A stretch of DNA of 64,000 nucleotides from Ariolimax columbianus (Eukaryota; Mollusca; Gastropoda; Stylommatophora; Arionidae), in assembly GCA_036924085.1 (NCBI GenBank), contig JAVGWX010000009.1, positions 60,304,331-60,368,330 of the forward strand, given 5' to 3'. Below the pieces are notes generated by a model. It saw only the letters and a program-made list of their open reading frames with translations, searched no databases and was not told where the DNA came from. The position numbers and the translations under genes are program-made. This document shows, in pieces, positions 10,816 through 22,159 of the stretch. Within the stretch, counting starts at the first letter, position 1. Every line of letters begins with the position of its first letter.

Positions 10816-11171
10816 AGTAACAGCTTTCTGGAGAAGGTGAAAGGGGGGCGGTGGGGGGGGGGGAAGAAGATATTTCTATCTTGCTTTTGCTATTCGTTTC
10901 TCAAAGTTGGATCTCTCGATTGTCTTGTGTTTTGAAAGCTGTTTTGAAATATTATCTGAATGTAGATGTCCATTCTACTACTTCTACCCTGTTGTGAACG
11001 GATGTGTAGGCTATATATTTTCAAGTGTGTACTGTGAATGATAGTAATAAATAGACTGATGTACATCAAATAAAGACAATGACAATGATTTAATAGCATT
11101 TGCTCCTACGATAAAGCTCATTCTTACTTGTTGGCTCTGTACATGGCATGAGGCTATAAGTTATCATATTC

Positions 11172-11570
11172 TTCTTCTTCTGCGTACACAGTCAGACAGT
11201 AACCATTATTTTTTCGAAAAAAGCGGCGGTCATCCTGAGGCTCTCGCCACTGCCATAGAGCTTGTCTTGCAGTTCCACTGGTAATGGCCACATCTGCTCT
11301 CTCTGATCCTCGTATGTCGGGCAGTTCTGCAGCAGATGTTCAGTGGTCATTTTACCAGTACCGCACGGGCATTCGTCGGTACACCCTATCTTCAATTTGT
11401 TGAACAGGTGGTACCTCAGTCTGTTGTGGCCAGTGCGAAGTCTGAAGACAACGACCTGCTCTCTTCGGTTCAACTGGTAATAGGCATCGTTTTTGGTGTA
11501 ACCAGTATGTTCGGTTTACCATTTGGTCATGTATCTGGCTTTGATAAGCCGTTTTGACTCTTCGTACGTC
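11172..11570 (-). mobile_element. LINE-A 3' piece (~400 bp) with 12-bp target duplication
   Basis: Reverse strand coding reads RREQVVVFRLRTGHNRLRYH, then a CxC zinc knuckle (CPCGTGKMTTEHLLQNC) and LRMTAAFFEKIMVTV, ending in a short GAA tail. The direct repeat GTTATCATATTC flanks it at 11160-11171 and 11571-11582. Its 5' end (GACGTACGAAGAGTC) falls within about 12 bp of the 5' ends of the copies at 51389 and 59070. Confidence 0.9.
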
Positions 11571-11714
11571 GTTATCATATTCAAACTAGGTGACCTCACC
11601 ACCAGGTATCACTGTCGCATCAATCAATCAATGCTGGTCGCTTCTTTTGGGACATAGCCCATTGACAACCTTTCTCCAGTAAGTTCGATCTTAAGCTGCT
11701 CCTTTTGCCTCTCT

Positions 11715-11960
11715 CTAGTTGATGTCCTCATACATTAAGAAAGCCCCAGGCCAGTATCACCAGGAAATCCCTGTCATAGAACCCACAGGGAAGGAGAGGC
11801 ATAGACAGACTGAGAAATACATGGATACGAGATCTGGAGGAGGAAATAAAGAAAACAGGAAAAAGCTGGAAGGAAGTGGAAACGATTGTACAGGACAGAG
11901 CTGATTGGCGAGGGTTGGTTGATGGGCTATGCACCCCTGGGTGACAGAAGGCGAAAGAGA
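11715..11960 (+). pseudogene. RTE-like LINE 3' end
   Basis: KAPGQYHQEIP is out of frame with the family. In the correct frames one reads ITRKSLSWNPQGRRGID, a WIRDLEEEIKKTGKSWKEVE block, and DRADWRGLVDGLCTP, the standard C-terminus of an RTE-like LINE. Confidence 0.75.
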
Positions 11961-11999
11961 GAGTTGTCCAGGGACCAAAGTTTATTTTCAGTCTCTTCT

Positions 12000-12470
12000 C
12001 ATGTGTTTCTTGGTCTTTCTCTAGCCACGTTTAGGGGTGTATTCCGTGGCGTTTGTCCTATCCAACCCCCTTTTCTACGTTTGGTTTGTTGCTCCACTGG
12101 CTGTTGTTGACTCTTCCCATTGATCTCCTAAAGCCATCATTCTCCGTGGACATTCCTTGACGAAGGATTGGATAATTCAGTTGTATGTGTCGTTCTCTGA
12201 TCTGTACAGGGGTACTGACTTGCCATCTGGCCAATTTGGTATTGGTTTTCATTTCTTTGGATTTCTATATATTATTTAGCATCAGGAATGCTGTTCGTCC
12301 TTGTCTTTCCAATTCTAGTCCTTGCATTTGTCTCTGTGCCCGCTGAGGTGCCAATGTGCTGCCCATATATGTGAAGGGGTCTGCCTGTCTGTTCCTCTCT
12401 GTCGCATACTTAGTATTATACGTCAGATGAAATAGAAAAGACGGACATATGACAAAGAACACACCGACTA
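12000..12470 (-). pseudogene. RTE-like LINE fragment
   Basis: On the - strand there are ADPFTYMGSTLAPQRAQR, RTAFLMLNNI followed by KSKEMKTNTKLA, and IQSFVKECPRRMM-like residues. This is the same region and subfamily as 46800-47330. Frameshifts occur between blocks. Confidence 0.75.
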
Positions 12471-12474
12471 ATGC

Positions 12475-12880
12475 AGCTGGATCTTATAGAGAGATAGTAA
12501 CAATTGAATAGGGCACACCCTCGGCGAGAAACGTGGCAATAAAACTAGATATGCACTGGACTGAAACAAACAGGAGAAGTGAACAATGGAGTGCCCCTCC
12601 ACCCTCCCCTCCCCCCCGCCCCCCAAAATAACCAAAAAAAAACAACAACACAAAAACACTACAAGATCAACGGAAGAAAAAAACATGCTAATGCAACCAG
12701 AGTTTCTTCGGCGGAGCTCAATTAAACAATACCAATCTTCGAAAGGTGGAAATCCACAACATACACCAATGAAAGGGACTGCACATTGCGACTTCTTTTT
12801 TTCCTCTTTTTTCGTTCCATTGGAAATATAATGTCGATATTTGTAATGTTGTCTCTTGTATAAACTTAACTGTCTTTTGT
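12475..12880. other. Unassigned, with C-rich and A-rich tracts
   Basis: A C-rich tract (about 12596-12625) is followed by an A-rich tract (about 12628-12665). It may be a SINE or MITE end, but no terminal repeats or family match were seen. Confidence 0.3.
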
Positions 12881-13620
12881 AGTTCACACACAGATCCTAA
12901 AGTCTCTCTTCCAGCTGGCGTTGTTTCTATGAGCCCGTGTGTTTTTTAAGTATATCATATTCAGATCAGTTCTGTAGTATGTTCTCTGAAGTCTGGGTGT
13001 CTGATGGCACACACACATGACTATGTTGCCAAACATCAAGTTTGTGTACATGTGGCGGTGGAGTCGGCTGTGTCCTAATCGGAGGTGCAACACAGTCGTT
13101 TGCTTTTGTCTACTTATCATAGGGTAATCGTGTGAATGTTGGTGGTTGCTCTCTGATTCATTTGATCATCCTTTTCTTCTGTTGGTATGTAACGGCTACA
13201 TCCGGGCCGGTCGTCTGCAGCAGCCTTCTCTGCTAGGAGATTCGCTCACTCGTTTCCAGGTATTCCACAATCTTGTGTTGATAACCTAGTTGGTAAAACA
13301 GAGCCCATAAACCTGACAGCTTGGCAGACGTCAGTGCTTGTAGTGCAAATTGATGCATCTGTCAGAAATAAAACAGGTTCTGGACCGAGATTGATGTTCA
13401 ACTATTTCTCAGTTGTCACCTTAAATTAATTGCCTGGATTTCTGCCTCATAATTATGTCAGCATTTTCCGATTAGTACTCCCTTATGTTGTTTGGGTATT
13501 CTATGTACACTTCCGCTCCTCCATTCTTCGCTGCATTTTGCGTTGACCAGTCTGTGTATATTCGGTGCCTCGACGTCTTGTGGGTACTCTTAATCCAGGA
13601 AGCTGAGACTAACTGTCAAA
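12880..13620 (-). pseudogene. LINE RNase H domain and C-terminus
   Basis: On the - strand broken frames give Y-T-D-x-S followed by QNAAKNGGAEVYIEYPNN, a later CGIPGNERANLLAEKAAADD-like block (GNE..N..A), and QTTVLHLRLGHSRLHRHMYT. These are RNase H followed by the post-RNase H segment of an I/jockey-group LINE, a family different from LINE-A. Confidence 0.7.
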
Positions 13621-13627
13621 TGTTGCA

Positions 13628-13995
13628 TGCGAGATCAAGATGATGAGCAGCGCATGAGCGAGCTGAAGCAGGCAGCGACCTATAGCTGACTGCTAGCGTC
13701 AGGGCCAGCGAACCAGAGCAACCAAGACAATATAACACCTCCGCGCGGTGATCCTGGATAATAGGCTGCGGCAGGGCAGACTGGCTAAGGAGAAGGGATC
13801 GAAAAGGGAAGGCTAACCCCGGTACCCACAAATGCCTGCTGAAGTTGGTTGAGTTGGACCGAAAGGTGCAAATATCGCAGTCAAGCTGTAAACTACGACA
13901 CAACGCATTCTGTTCTCCGGACAACATCCTGCTACTTGGAAAGCCCATTTTAGGGCTTATTGGCGAGAGATTGAAAACGATGGAAGAAGAAGAAG
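13628..13995 (+). mobile_element. S-B element, full length with target duplication
   Basis: This is the best boundary-defined S-B copy. A 10-bp direct repeat AAATGTTGCA flanks it at 13618-13627 and 13996-14005. It starts TGCGAGATCAAGATGATGAG, runs through all S-B blocks and ends GAAGAAGAAG. No convincing tRNA head is present, so the promoter origin of S-B remains open. Confidence 0.9.
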
Positions 13996-14009
13996 AAATG
14001 TTGCACACT

Positions 14010-14460
14010 GTTCTGTTGATCCTTGTCAAGTATTCCTAGCACGTGGTAACAACCAATGTTCTTCCATGGAAATCTGCATGGGAGTGTACAGCGCCTCGAA
14101 GTGACTGTTGCCTTTATTGGAGTCAGTGCCGTCGAATTCTGAAGAGTAAAGAAGAAGAAATTGAGTAGTGAATGTATAACTTATTTATTCTTTTATCAGT
14201 AATTGTAGTATCGTTAACCTTAAACCTAGATGGACGATGTTATGATCTGTTTGTCTCGGCATTTCCCTTTTGTTAGTGCATGTCATGTTTGAACAGCATG
14301 TTGGTTTAGCGCGTTTGTAAATACAAGCTCTTGTCAAATCAAATAGCCATGATCGTGTAATATGGAGACATTACAATTGATGTACCGGCAAGTCCTAACC
14401 TAGTAGTTTTGGTGTTAAACATATGACAACCCAGCGCTATACATTTGACAGCAGAGGGGT
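14010..14460. other. Unassigned sequence
   Basis: No supported gene or repeat family was found. Confidence 0.35.
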
Positions 14461-14465
14461 TTTTA

Positions 14466-14592
14466 CCATTTCTTCTTCTTATCGTCTTTCTCTTCTTCTT
14501 CGTCTCCTTCATCTTTTCTTTCTCCTCTTCCTCCTCCTCTTTCTTTTGCTCCTTCTTATCATCCACCTGTTCTTCCTTCTTTTTCGACGTCG
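14466..14592. repeat. (TTC)n-rich microsatellite, likely LINE tail
   Basis: A long TTC/CTC tract abuts the 3' end of the - strand LINE fragment at 14600-14790. On the element strand it is a (GAA)n tail, as for LINE-A and S-B. Confidence 0.75.
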
Positions 14593-14599
14593 TATAATC

Positions 14600-14790
14600 A
14601 TCTTTATTTTCCTAATAAACTCGCCGGCCTGTCCCAGGTTTCTCTCGTCAGACAGTTTACCATTAACCTGGCACGAAGAAGACATCTGTCACTGCCTCTC
14701 TGGTGGAGTCGGCAGACTTGAAAGACATGTTCTTCCGTGTGTCTGTCTTCCCCCAGACACTGCCTGCATTCTGCGATGAATGTCAACTGG
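14600..14790 (-). pseudogene. LINE C-terminal zinc knuckle fragment
   Basis: The - strand frame MTFIAECRQCLGEDRHTEEH followed by VFQVC has the C-x2-C-x8-H-x4-C spacing of LINE C-terminal knuckles. Confidence 0.7.
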
Positions 14791-15112
14791 TCGACATCCT
14801 TCAGCTGTTAGAAACCGAATCACCGCTCACTGATCAACTCTCAACGGATTCCGTATCATACCCGCTATGTTTTCAACGGACTTCTGGGGAAACTATGAGT
14901 CGGAGGATAATGAGATTTTGCAAACTTGACGGTTGGTATGTGTTGTTTACACCAAAAGTGACGTCATCATGCGCATTGTACGTATGTTCACTTGTTAGAG
15001 CTTGGTCCCGTTTTATTTGAACACGCCTCGTACAATAGTCGTTTCAAAGTCTGACTATTGTCGCTGATCTATTATCTTGTTACTGCTTAACATGATCTTG
15101 GTTGTTGTAGTT

Positions 15113-15395
15113 GGCGGTGTTGTTGTTGAGAGACCATGATAAGTAACAATTCTCTTTTTTTACGCTCCAACAAAGACGTTAGGGGGCGGGTTACAGTAGC
15201 ATTCCTCACATACCGAGTGTGCTGATGAAAGTGAACTGGCGACCTCCAGGCTCTCGTGCTATGCTTGGTTTCATCTGCGTGTCACTCAATACTACGAATA
15301 TCACGTCGACCCTCCTCTTCCGGTCAATCTCGTGAGGCAGAATGCCATGAAATAGCATTTATCCAGCTACAACTTCATGGAAGAGGGGTGGGTCT
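15113..15395 (-). mobile_element. S-F composite SINE, body and (CAA)n tail
   Basis: Read on the - strand, the body ends with a CAACAACAACA-type tail at about 15113-15125. It carries the CTCGGTATGTGAGGAATGCT and GTAACCCGCCCCCTAACGTC blocks found also at 34400-34600 and 26870-27085. Its 5' side continues into the 36-bp VNTR at 15400-16600, so body and array appear to be one element. Confidence 0.75.
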
Positions 15396-15397
15396 TG

Positions 15398-16605
15398 ATC
15401 AGTATATACCTGACTGACTAACATTGTCTGATAAGTATATTTTACCTGACTGACTAACATTGTCTGATAAGTATATTTTACCTGACTGACTAACATTGTC
15501 TGATAAGTATATTTTACCTGACTGACTAACATTGTCTGATAAGTATATTTTACCTGACTGACTAACATTGTCTGATAAGTATATTTTACCTGACTGACTA
15601 ACATTGTCTGATAAGTATATTTTACCTGACTGACTAACATTGTCTGATAAGTATATTTTACCTGACTGACTAACATTGTCTGATAAGTATATTTTACCTG
15701 ACTGACTAACATTGTCTGATAAGTATATTTTATCTGACTGACAACATTGTTTGATCAGTATATTTTACATGACCCTTACAAACCTTGTCTGATAAATATA
15801 TTTTACCTGACTGACTAACATTGTCTGATTAGTATATTTTACCTGACTGACTAACATTGTCTGATAAGTATATTTTACCTGACTGACTAAAATTGTCTGA
15901 TAAGTATATTTTACCTGACTGACGAACATTGTCTGATAAGTATATTTTACCTGACTGACTAACATTATCTGATTAGTATATTTTACCTGACTGACTAACA
16001 TTGTCTGATAAGTATATTTTACCTGACTGACTAACATTGTCTGATAAGTATATTTTACCTGACTGACTAACATTATCTGATTAGTATATTTTACCTGACT
16101 GACTAACATTGTCTGATAAGTATATTTTACCTGACTGACTAACATTGTCTGATAAGTATATTTTACCTGACTGACTAACATTGTCTGATAAGTATATTTT
16201 ACCTGACTGACTAACATTGTCTGATAAGTATATTTTACCTGACTGACTAACATTGTCTGATAAGTATATTTTACCTGACTGACTAACATTGTCTGATAAG
16301 TATATTTTACCTGACTGACTAACATTGTCTGATAAGTATATTTTACCTGACTGACTAACATTGTCTGATAAGTATATTTTACCTGACTGACTAACATTGT
16401 CTGATAAGTATATTTTACCTGACTGACTAACATTGTCTGATAAGTATATTTTACCTGACTGACTAACATTGTCTGATAAGTATATTTTACCTGACTGACT
16501 AACATTGTTTGATCAGTATATTTTACATGACCCTTACAAACCTTGTCTGATCCGTATATTTTACCTGACCCTTACTAACCTTGTCTGATCAGTGTATTTT
16601 GCTTG
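15398..16605 (-). repeat. VNTR, 36-bp unit, about 33 copies, in S-F
   Basis: The unit on the + strand is TGACTAACATTGTCTGATAA plus GTATATTTTACCTGAC. Copies are almost identical, and two variants (GATTAGTATA and AACATTATC) recur. A distinctive terminal variant (TTTGATCAGTATATTTTACA followed by TGACCCTTAC) occurs at both about 15750 and 16507, which suggests block duplication. A 12-residue peptide repeat is open on the - strand only because the period is 36. Confidence 0.95.
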
Positions 16606-16609
16606 ACCA

Positions 16610-17070
16610 GACTAGTCACACCAGAATCTGGATATTATATGTTTCTTTTGTTCTAGAGGTAGAATTGTATAGTTGCTTTTATTTATTCATGTTTCCACTC
16701 CTTCAGTTTGTGTTTGCCACATCTATACTTGCTCAATCTATCAACCTCATCATTTCCATGCATGAAGTTGCAATGATCACCAATCCCATGTCTTTTCATC
16801 GTTTAAATTATATGAAACTGATCTCTGAAAAACTGTAAAAGTCGTTATTTGTACCAATGATTCTCAACCTGTCATCGACACAGGGGCTATACATCCAACA
16901 TAGGATTATCCTGCGAAATTGTTCAAGGAATTTTGCAATACAAGGTAGTTAGCATGAAGCATAAAGATGACAAGATTTGCGTCTTCCAGGTGAAATACCA
17001 AGCACCAAGTTAACTTTATTCAATCTTGGCTCTTTCATCACTCACTCCATAATAACTTATTCTCCTTCCT
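16610..17070. other. Unassigned sequence
   Basis: No motif was recognised. The reading frame at 16581-16838 begins inside the repeat edge and has no family features. Confidence 0.35.
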
Positions 17071-17074
17071 CATA

Positions 17075-17215
17075 TGCGTTCGTTCTCAATCTCTCGCTAT
17101 CTAAGCCCTGAGCATGACTTTGCAAATAGCAGGATGTAGTCCGGAGAACGGTAGCTAGTTTACAGCTTGAATGCGAAATTTGCACCTTTTTATCCGACAC
17201 ATCGGTCTTATGCAG
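17075..17215 (-). mobile_element. S-B element, 3' part
   Basis: TGCGTTCGTTCTCAATCTCT, GCAAATAGCAGGATGTAGTC and TTTACAGCTTGAATGCGAAA give the antisense of the S-B 3' half. Confidence 0.85.
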
Positions 17216-17439
17216 CTCCATTATAACAAAACATGTTATTAATCAATGTGCAGTGTTATTTCCCTTCATAGCCGCTCCTCCTGTGTCTCTGTGCGTGCGG
17301 AGGTACTTTTATGTATATAGTTGCAATTGAGTACATAGACAAATAGGTGTATACCACGACGGATATATGTTATTCTTTATGCAGGCCGTTATTGAGTAGG
17401 AGATTCGTTAACTTTAGTTTTTAGCACGGGCAACGGCTT

Positions 17440-18140
17440 ACAGCATGCTATTTACGATTTTCAACTACCAAGAATTCATTTACATGCACAGTGTATACAC
17501 CTCAACGACATCCGCAACCGGTCTCCAACCACATGGTATTAATATCTTCCATACTTTTTCTTAAACCCTCACACTGGTTCCCATCTATTTGTCTTCCCCC
17601 CGCCTCCCCCATTCTTCCATCAGTTCTCTTCCCCCCTCTCTTATATCAATATCACGCCCTCCCGGCTTATATTGTCTTCTCATTGTTCTCCTATCTGGAC
17701 CACTATTTGGCCACGCTTGGCTTATCAGGCAAATTCCGCCACTTTTTGTTTGACCGCTCCCATTTCAGTTTCTATCGAGTACTTGGCACAACCGGTCGCT
17801 TGGACAGAAAGCGTCTCCTACCTGAAACAGATGAGTTGACCCTTTTTTTCTTATATGTTGATTTGTTAGTTCAGTGTTGTTGTCCCTGATGAAGGCCTAT
17901 TGGTCGTAACGTAGGTTTTGTTTGTGTTCTCGTCTCGGTGCGGTATCTGACCATACCCATTTTTAAATTTTGATTAAGCTCAACCTTAATCAACTTTTAC
18001 TATTTTGTTTTTTTTTCATGTTTTTTTTCCCATTATACTTGGGACCTCCGAGTTTATCAACTGTTTCCGATATAGGTAAGCTCCGATCTCACCTCCTTTG
18101 AGATCAGCGGATGATTGTAGCTTGCGGGATTCGAGCACTC
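17440..18140. other. Mostly unassigned, with S-D-like pieces at both edges
   Basis: TTTTCAACTACCAAGAATTC near 17459 resembles part of the S-D copy at 62670. GATCTCACCTCCTTTGAGAT and GGGATTCGAGCACTCG near 18090-18140 resemble the S-D tRNA-like end. The middle (about 17530-18040) has no recognisable feature. This could be one S-D copy with an insertion. Confidence 0.4.
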
Positions 18141-18625
18141 GCTATTTCGCGCAATCGTTTCTTTGTTTCGATGAATCCGCATAACCTGAAGTTCTATCGT
18201 GCCGTCATTCTATCTCACTCTGCCCTACGCGTGTGAGAGCGGGTCTGTCTAATCTGGAGGCGTCAGGAGGTCGAATCACTACCACATGACTTGTCTCAGG
18301 CGTATTCCATATTCGTTGGTAGAACCATGAGAGAAATATTGAATTCATATCTAGAGGCAGAATTAGTGGCATTCAGGCACCTTTGCAGAAAGTCTAACTA
18401 GGCTGACCAACCTTTCTCGAATGCCAAGGGATAGGCTAAAAAAGAGGCTTCTGTATAGCGAACTGAGTGAAGGAGAACGATCAAACGGATGTCCAAAAAG
18501 CGTTTCAATGACGGACTGACGGATTTATTTAAGTGCTGTTAAATTGACATTACCATGTGGAAAGCTTGGCTCAAAATCTTTCAACCTGGAACGGTGCGTT
18601 AAAAAGAGCCTTAGAATCAGCGAGC
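18140..18625. other. Unassigned sequence
   Basis: A possible tRNA-like piece (GGTCGAATCACTACC at about 18270) is present. Nothing else was recognised. Confidence 0.3.
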
Positions 18626-18627
18626 TA

Positions 18628-19215
18628 CTGATATCACGCAGTGGATGACGTTGTCACGAATTGTGTGAAGGGAGACCTACTGATGTCACGCAGCTGATGA
18701 TGTTGTCACGATTTGTGTGAAGGGAGACCTACTAATGTCACGCAGTTGATGATGTTGTCACGATTTGTGTGAAGGGAGACCTACTGATGTCACGCAGTTG
18801 ATGATGTTGTCACGATTTGTGTGAAGGGAGACCTACTGATGTTACGCAGTTGATGATGTTGTCACGATTTGTGTGAAGGGAGACCTACTGATGTCATGCA
18901 GTTGATGATGTTGTCACGATTTGTGTGAAGGGAGACCTACTGATGTCACGCAGTTGATGATGTTGTCACGATTTGTGTGAAGGGAGACCTACTGATGTCA
19001 CGCAGTTGATGATGTTGTCACGATTTGTGTGAAGGGAGACCTACTCATGTCACGCAGTTGATGATGTTGTCACGATTTGTGTGAAGGGAGACCTACTGAT
19101 GTCACGCAGTTGATGATGTTGTCACGATTTGTGTGAAGGGAGACCTACTGATGTCACGCAGTTGATGATGTTGTCACGATTTGTGTGAAGGGAGACCTAC
19201 TGATGTCACGCAGTC
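18628..19215. repeat. Minisatellite, 52-bp unit, about 11 copies
   Basis: The unit is TGATGTCACGCAGTTGATGA, TGTTGTCACGATTTGTGTGA and AGGGAGACCTAC. Inner units are nearly identical and the first is diverged. Every unit carries TGATGTCA, one base away from the palindromic CRE TGACGTCA. The array lies about 3.7 kb upstream of exon 2. Confidence 0.95.
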
Positions 19216-19261
19216 GCTGCTATTGTTTTTCCTATGAGCCGTGTTTGCTGCTGAAAGGACG

Positions 19262-19370
19262 TACAATGACAACAGACAGACAGAAGGACGGATGGATTGA
19301 TGGATGGATGGCTGGATTGGTGTGTGAATGGATGCATGGATAGGATCGGATCAGATCAGGTCTATAGATG
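19262..19370. repeat. Degenerate (GGAT)n microsatellite
   Basis: GACGGATGGATTGATGGATG and following GGAT-type repeats decay into GGATCGGATCAGATCAG. Confidence 0.8.
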
Positions 19371-20580
19371 TTGTCACTATTGTTGTGCAAGTAATGCAAT
19401 GCTTATCTACCAGAAGATGAGTTTCGGGGGCAAACATAAAGGGACCACTATTTCCGTTTAGAGGCGACTAAAGACGATTTTTATATGGGGTTGGCGATTT
19501 CACCATGTACAAATTATTACTGTAAAGCCGCGCAACGAATGACTGCAATCAACCTGATTAGCGTTGTACCTGTGCTGCTACCAATGGATCAACAGTGAAA
19601 TATAAGTTAATCCTTTTCCGTGGCCGGCATGGGGGCAAGAAGGGGCAACCCATCGTGCAAGGAAGCAACGGCCAATAACCTGTTTGTCTGCTAAATCTAT
19701 TGCAAGTAAATACTGAGCACCACTGCATCATGGCATAGCGAATCCGGTCGCCATGTCAATTAGAAACGTTGATGTGGCGCCAACTATTTCAGGACCGGTA
19801 TCTTATTTACTCGCATAATTTCACCCATTTTGTATATCCCAATTAATGTTTACACATCAATATTTTCCTGCGTAATTTGATGTTCACTCGACTTTCATGA
19901 TCAGACTGCCGGCGTCATGTTGCGCACCAACAATGGCGTACTACAAATATAGGGAATAGCATAAATAGGGAAGCATTAAGGACAATAAACTTAGATTGGC
20001 ACATTTAGAATTCATAATTGTCAAGACCAATTCACCCATACACTTCGTCATGTTACACAACTTTACAAGGCACTTCAACCAGCACTATGCCCGGCTCCTA
20101 TATTTTGTTAACCTGTTGCCTAGATCCTAAACATACTTTGCCACCCTCACTGTACACCACAGGGTAGAAGAGGAGCAATTAGGAGGAATAAACATAATAA
20201 CTTTGAGCCAACAGCTAAGCTGCATCTGTTGGAAGGACCACTGTAACCCTTCAAGCATTTACTAAAATGTTACTAAAGAGGGTTGCGCACGGGGCTAGCA
20301 ACCTCCTCATGTTAAATCATTGTTTTGAAACCGCTGTTACAAATGCTGTGATGCAAGTTTTCTGTAACGGGGCCAGCTGTGGTGATGACCCCATGCTTCA
20401 CTTGGAACCAAAAGTCAATCCATCGTAGCTAAGCGTGGCTGTTCATATTTATTTGAACATTGCATCGAGAGTTGGAGCACTGTTGGTGTAAATGGAAAAT
20501 GAACAGTATTTAGATTTGCTGAGAAAATTATAGCATTATTATGAATAGATGTTTGTTAAAGACCATACTGCTGTAGACAG
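19370..20580. other. Largely unassigned, with two leader-like repeats
   Basis: AGAGGCGACTAAAGACGA (about 19460) and GCACGGGGCTAGCAACCTCC (about 20288) match a dispersed motif that I associate with RTE 5' leaders in invertebrate genomes. No coding part follows, and the rest is not recognised. Confidence 0.4.
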
Positions 20581-20584
20581 CCCC

Positions 20585-21225
20585 GGGAAAAGAAAAGAAG
20601 AATTAAGAGAGTTAGAAATGAACGAAGAATTAATGGTTTGAAATAAAACTAGAAGAATTACCAAAATTAGAAATAAAAAGAGATTAATTAACAAATTTCG
20701 AAATACATGGGATAACTGATACAGTTTGAAATAAAAAGGAAGGAACTAACAAATCTGGAAATAAAAAGAGAAGAATTAATAACATTGGAAATACAAGAAG
20801 AATTAGTAATATTTGGAAAAAACAAGTGAAGAGTTAACCAAATTTGAAATAAAAAGAAGAATTAACAAAGATAGAAGTAACAAGAGCAGAATTATCAAAG
20901 CTAGAAATAACAAAATGAGAATTAAGAATTAAAAATGCAAGCACTAATACAGTTAGAAATAACAAGAGAAGAATTAACAAAGTTAAAAATACCAGGGACA
21001 CTGATATAGTATGAAACAACAAGAGAAGATATAACAAAGTTAGAAATAAAAAGAGAAGAATTGACAAAGTCAGATATAACAGAGGAATTTAAAAAGTTCG
21101 AAATGACAAAAGAATAATTAACAAAGTTATAAATAAAAAAGAGAAGAATTATTAAGGTTATAAATAAAAAGAGAAAAATTAACAAAGTTAGAAATAACAA
21201 TAAATTTATTAACACAATTATAATT
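20585..21225. repeat. Degenerate A-rich tandem repeat, about 30-bp period
   Basis: Repeated GAAATAAAAAGAGAAGAATT and AACAAAGTTAGAAATAAC motifs with many indels span about 640 bp. Leu/Phe-rich frames on the - strand are repeat artefacts. Confidence 0.85.
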
Positions 21226-21599
21226 TTTTTAAAGACACACCTACGTTTAAATTTGATGGTTACTGACTCCCACTCGCTTTTTAATGCACGCATTTGTTTA
21301 AATGCGAAAATAAACCACATACACAGACACACACTCGAGCGCGCACATACATACACCCCCACTAATTCACACAGAGAAGAGAAAGGAAATGTACAAACTT
21401 TTTAAACATCTGATTCGTGCTGGAAGATACTGAGAGCAAAATAAAAGAAATGCAATACAAAATGATCACTTGAACATAGAGAATGGTGCTAGGATACTGA
21501 CCAGGAATGTGCACAATAAATAATAACATACACAGGCAGATTATTAGGCTGTTCGTTTTTGGTTAGTAAGAGGAAAGCAATTTGAGCTATTCACTTCAA

Positions 21600-22010
21600 G
21601 GGGTATCAAATCAAGGCGCTGTTGTTGTTATTTCATAGCTGCCGAGCTGCTCTTGGATGCCCAATGCCATTCTTAAATAGCTACAGGTCTTCAGTTGATT
21701 CATTGCTCCGACAGTGTGTTGGCAAATGTCGGCAGTGCTTGTAGGAATCTTTTCCTCAGTCTGCAAGCGTCTTGCACTCGACGAGTAGGTGGTGTCTAAC
21801 TGTTTCATCAGGGTGGGAGCAATGCCTACACAAGGGCATGTGCTGGGGATTGATTCGGTTCAAGTGGCTATTGACTTTGTTGTGTCCTGTTCGAAACTGA
21901 TCTCTTCTATGTAGTTTAGTAATGTCATGATTACATTTTGGCTATAAAATTTCGCTAAATACACTGCGATCCGTTGTTCCAGTCGCCCATCTATTCATCC
22001 AGAATCTCCT
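21600..22010 (-). pseudogene. LINE C-terminal fragment (zinc knuckle)
   Basis: On the - strand, across frames, one reads an RTGHNKVNSHLNRI-like block, then CVGIAPTLMKQLDTTY overlapping an H-P-D-E-T-V-R-H-H-L-L-E-C pattern, and YLRMALGIQEQLGSYEITTT. It represents the 3' coding end of an RNase H-type LINE. Confidence 0.6.
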
Positions 22011-22159
22011 TGTGTTATTCTTAATAATTCGTTTTACTGTGTGATAAAGTCATGGCTGTTGGGTCTCAGCAACAAAATAAGAAGCTGAGATATGTATGGT
22101 GGCAAAGTTGAGCCAAGACCATGAACCCTGAAAGGGGAGACTGAAACAGTGAAAATGTT

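Noticed and set aside
15359..16505. Long - strand reading frames with a perfect 12-residue repeat
   Set aside because: They exist only because the tandem unit is 36 bp and lacks a stop in that frame. No start context, splice sites or unique domains are present, and the array belongs to a SINE-like element.
17491..17889. 132-codon open frame
   Set aside because: No motif, signal or splice context was found, and the composition looks like random translation of T/C-rich DNA.
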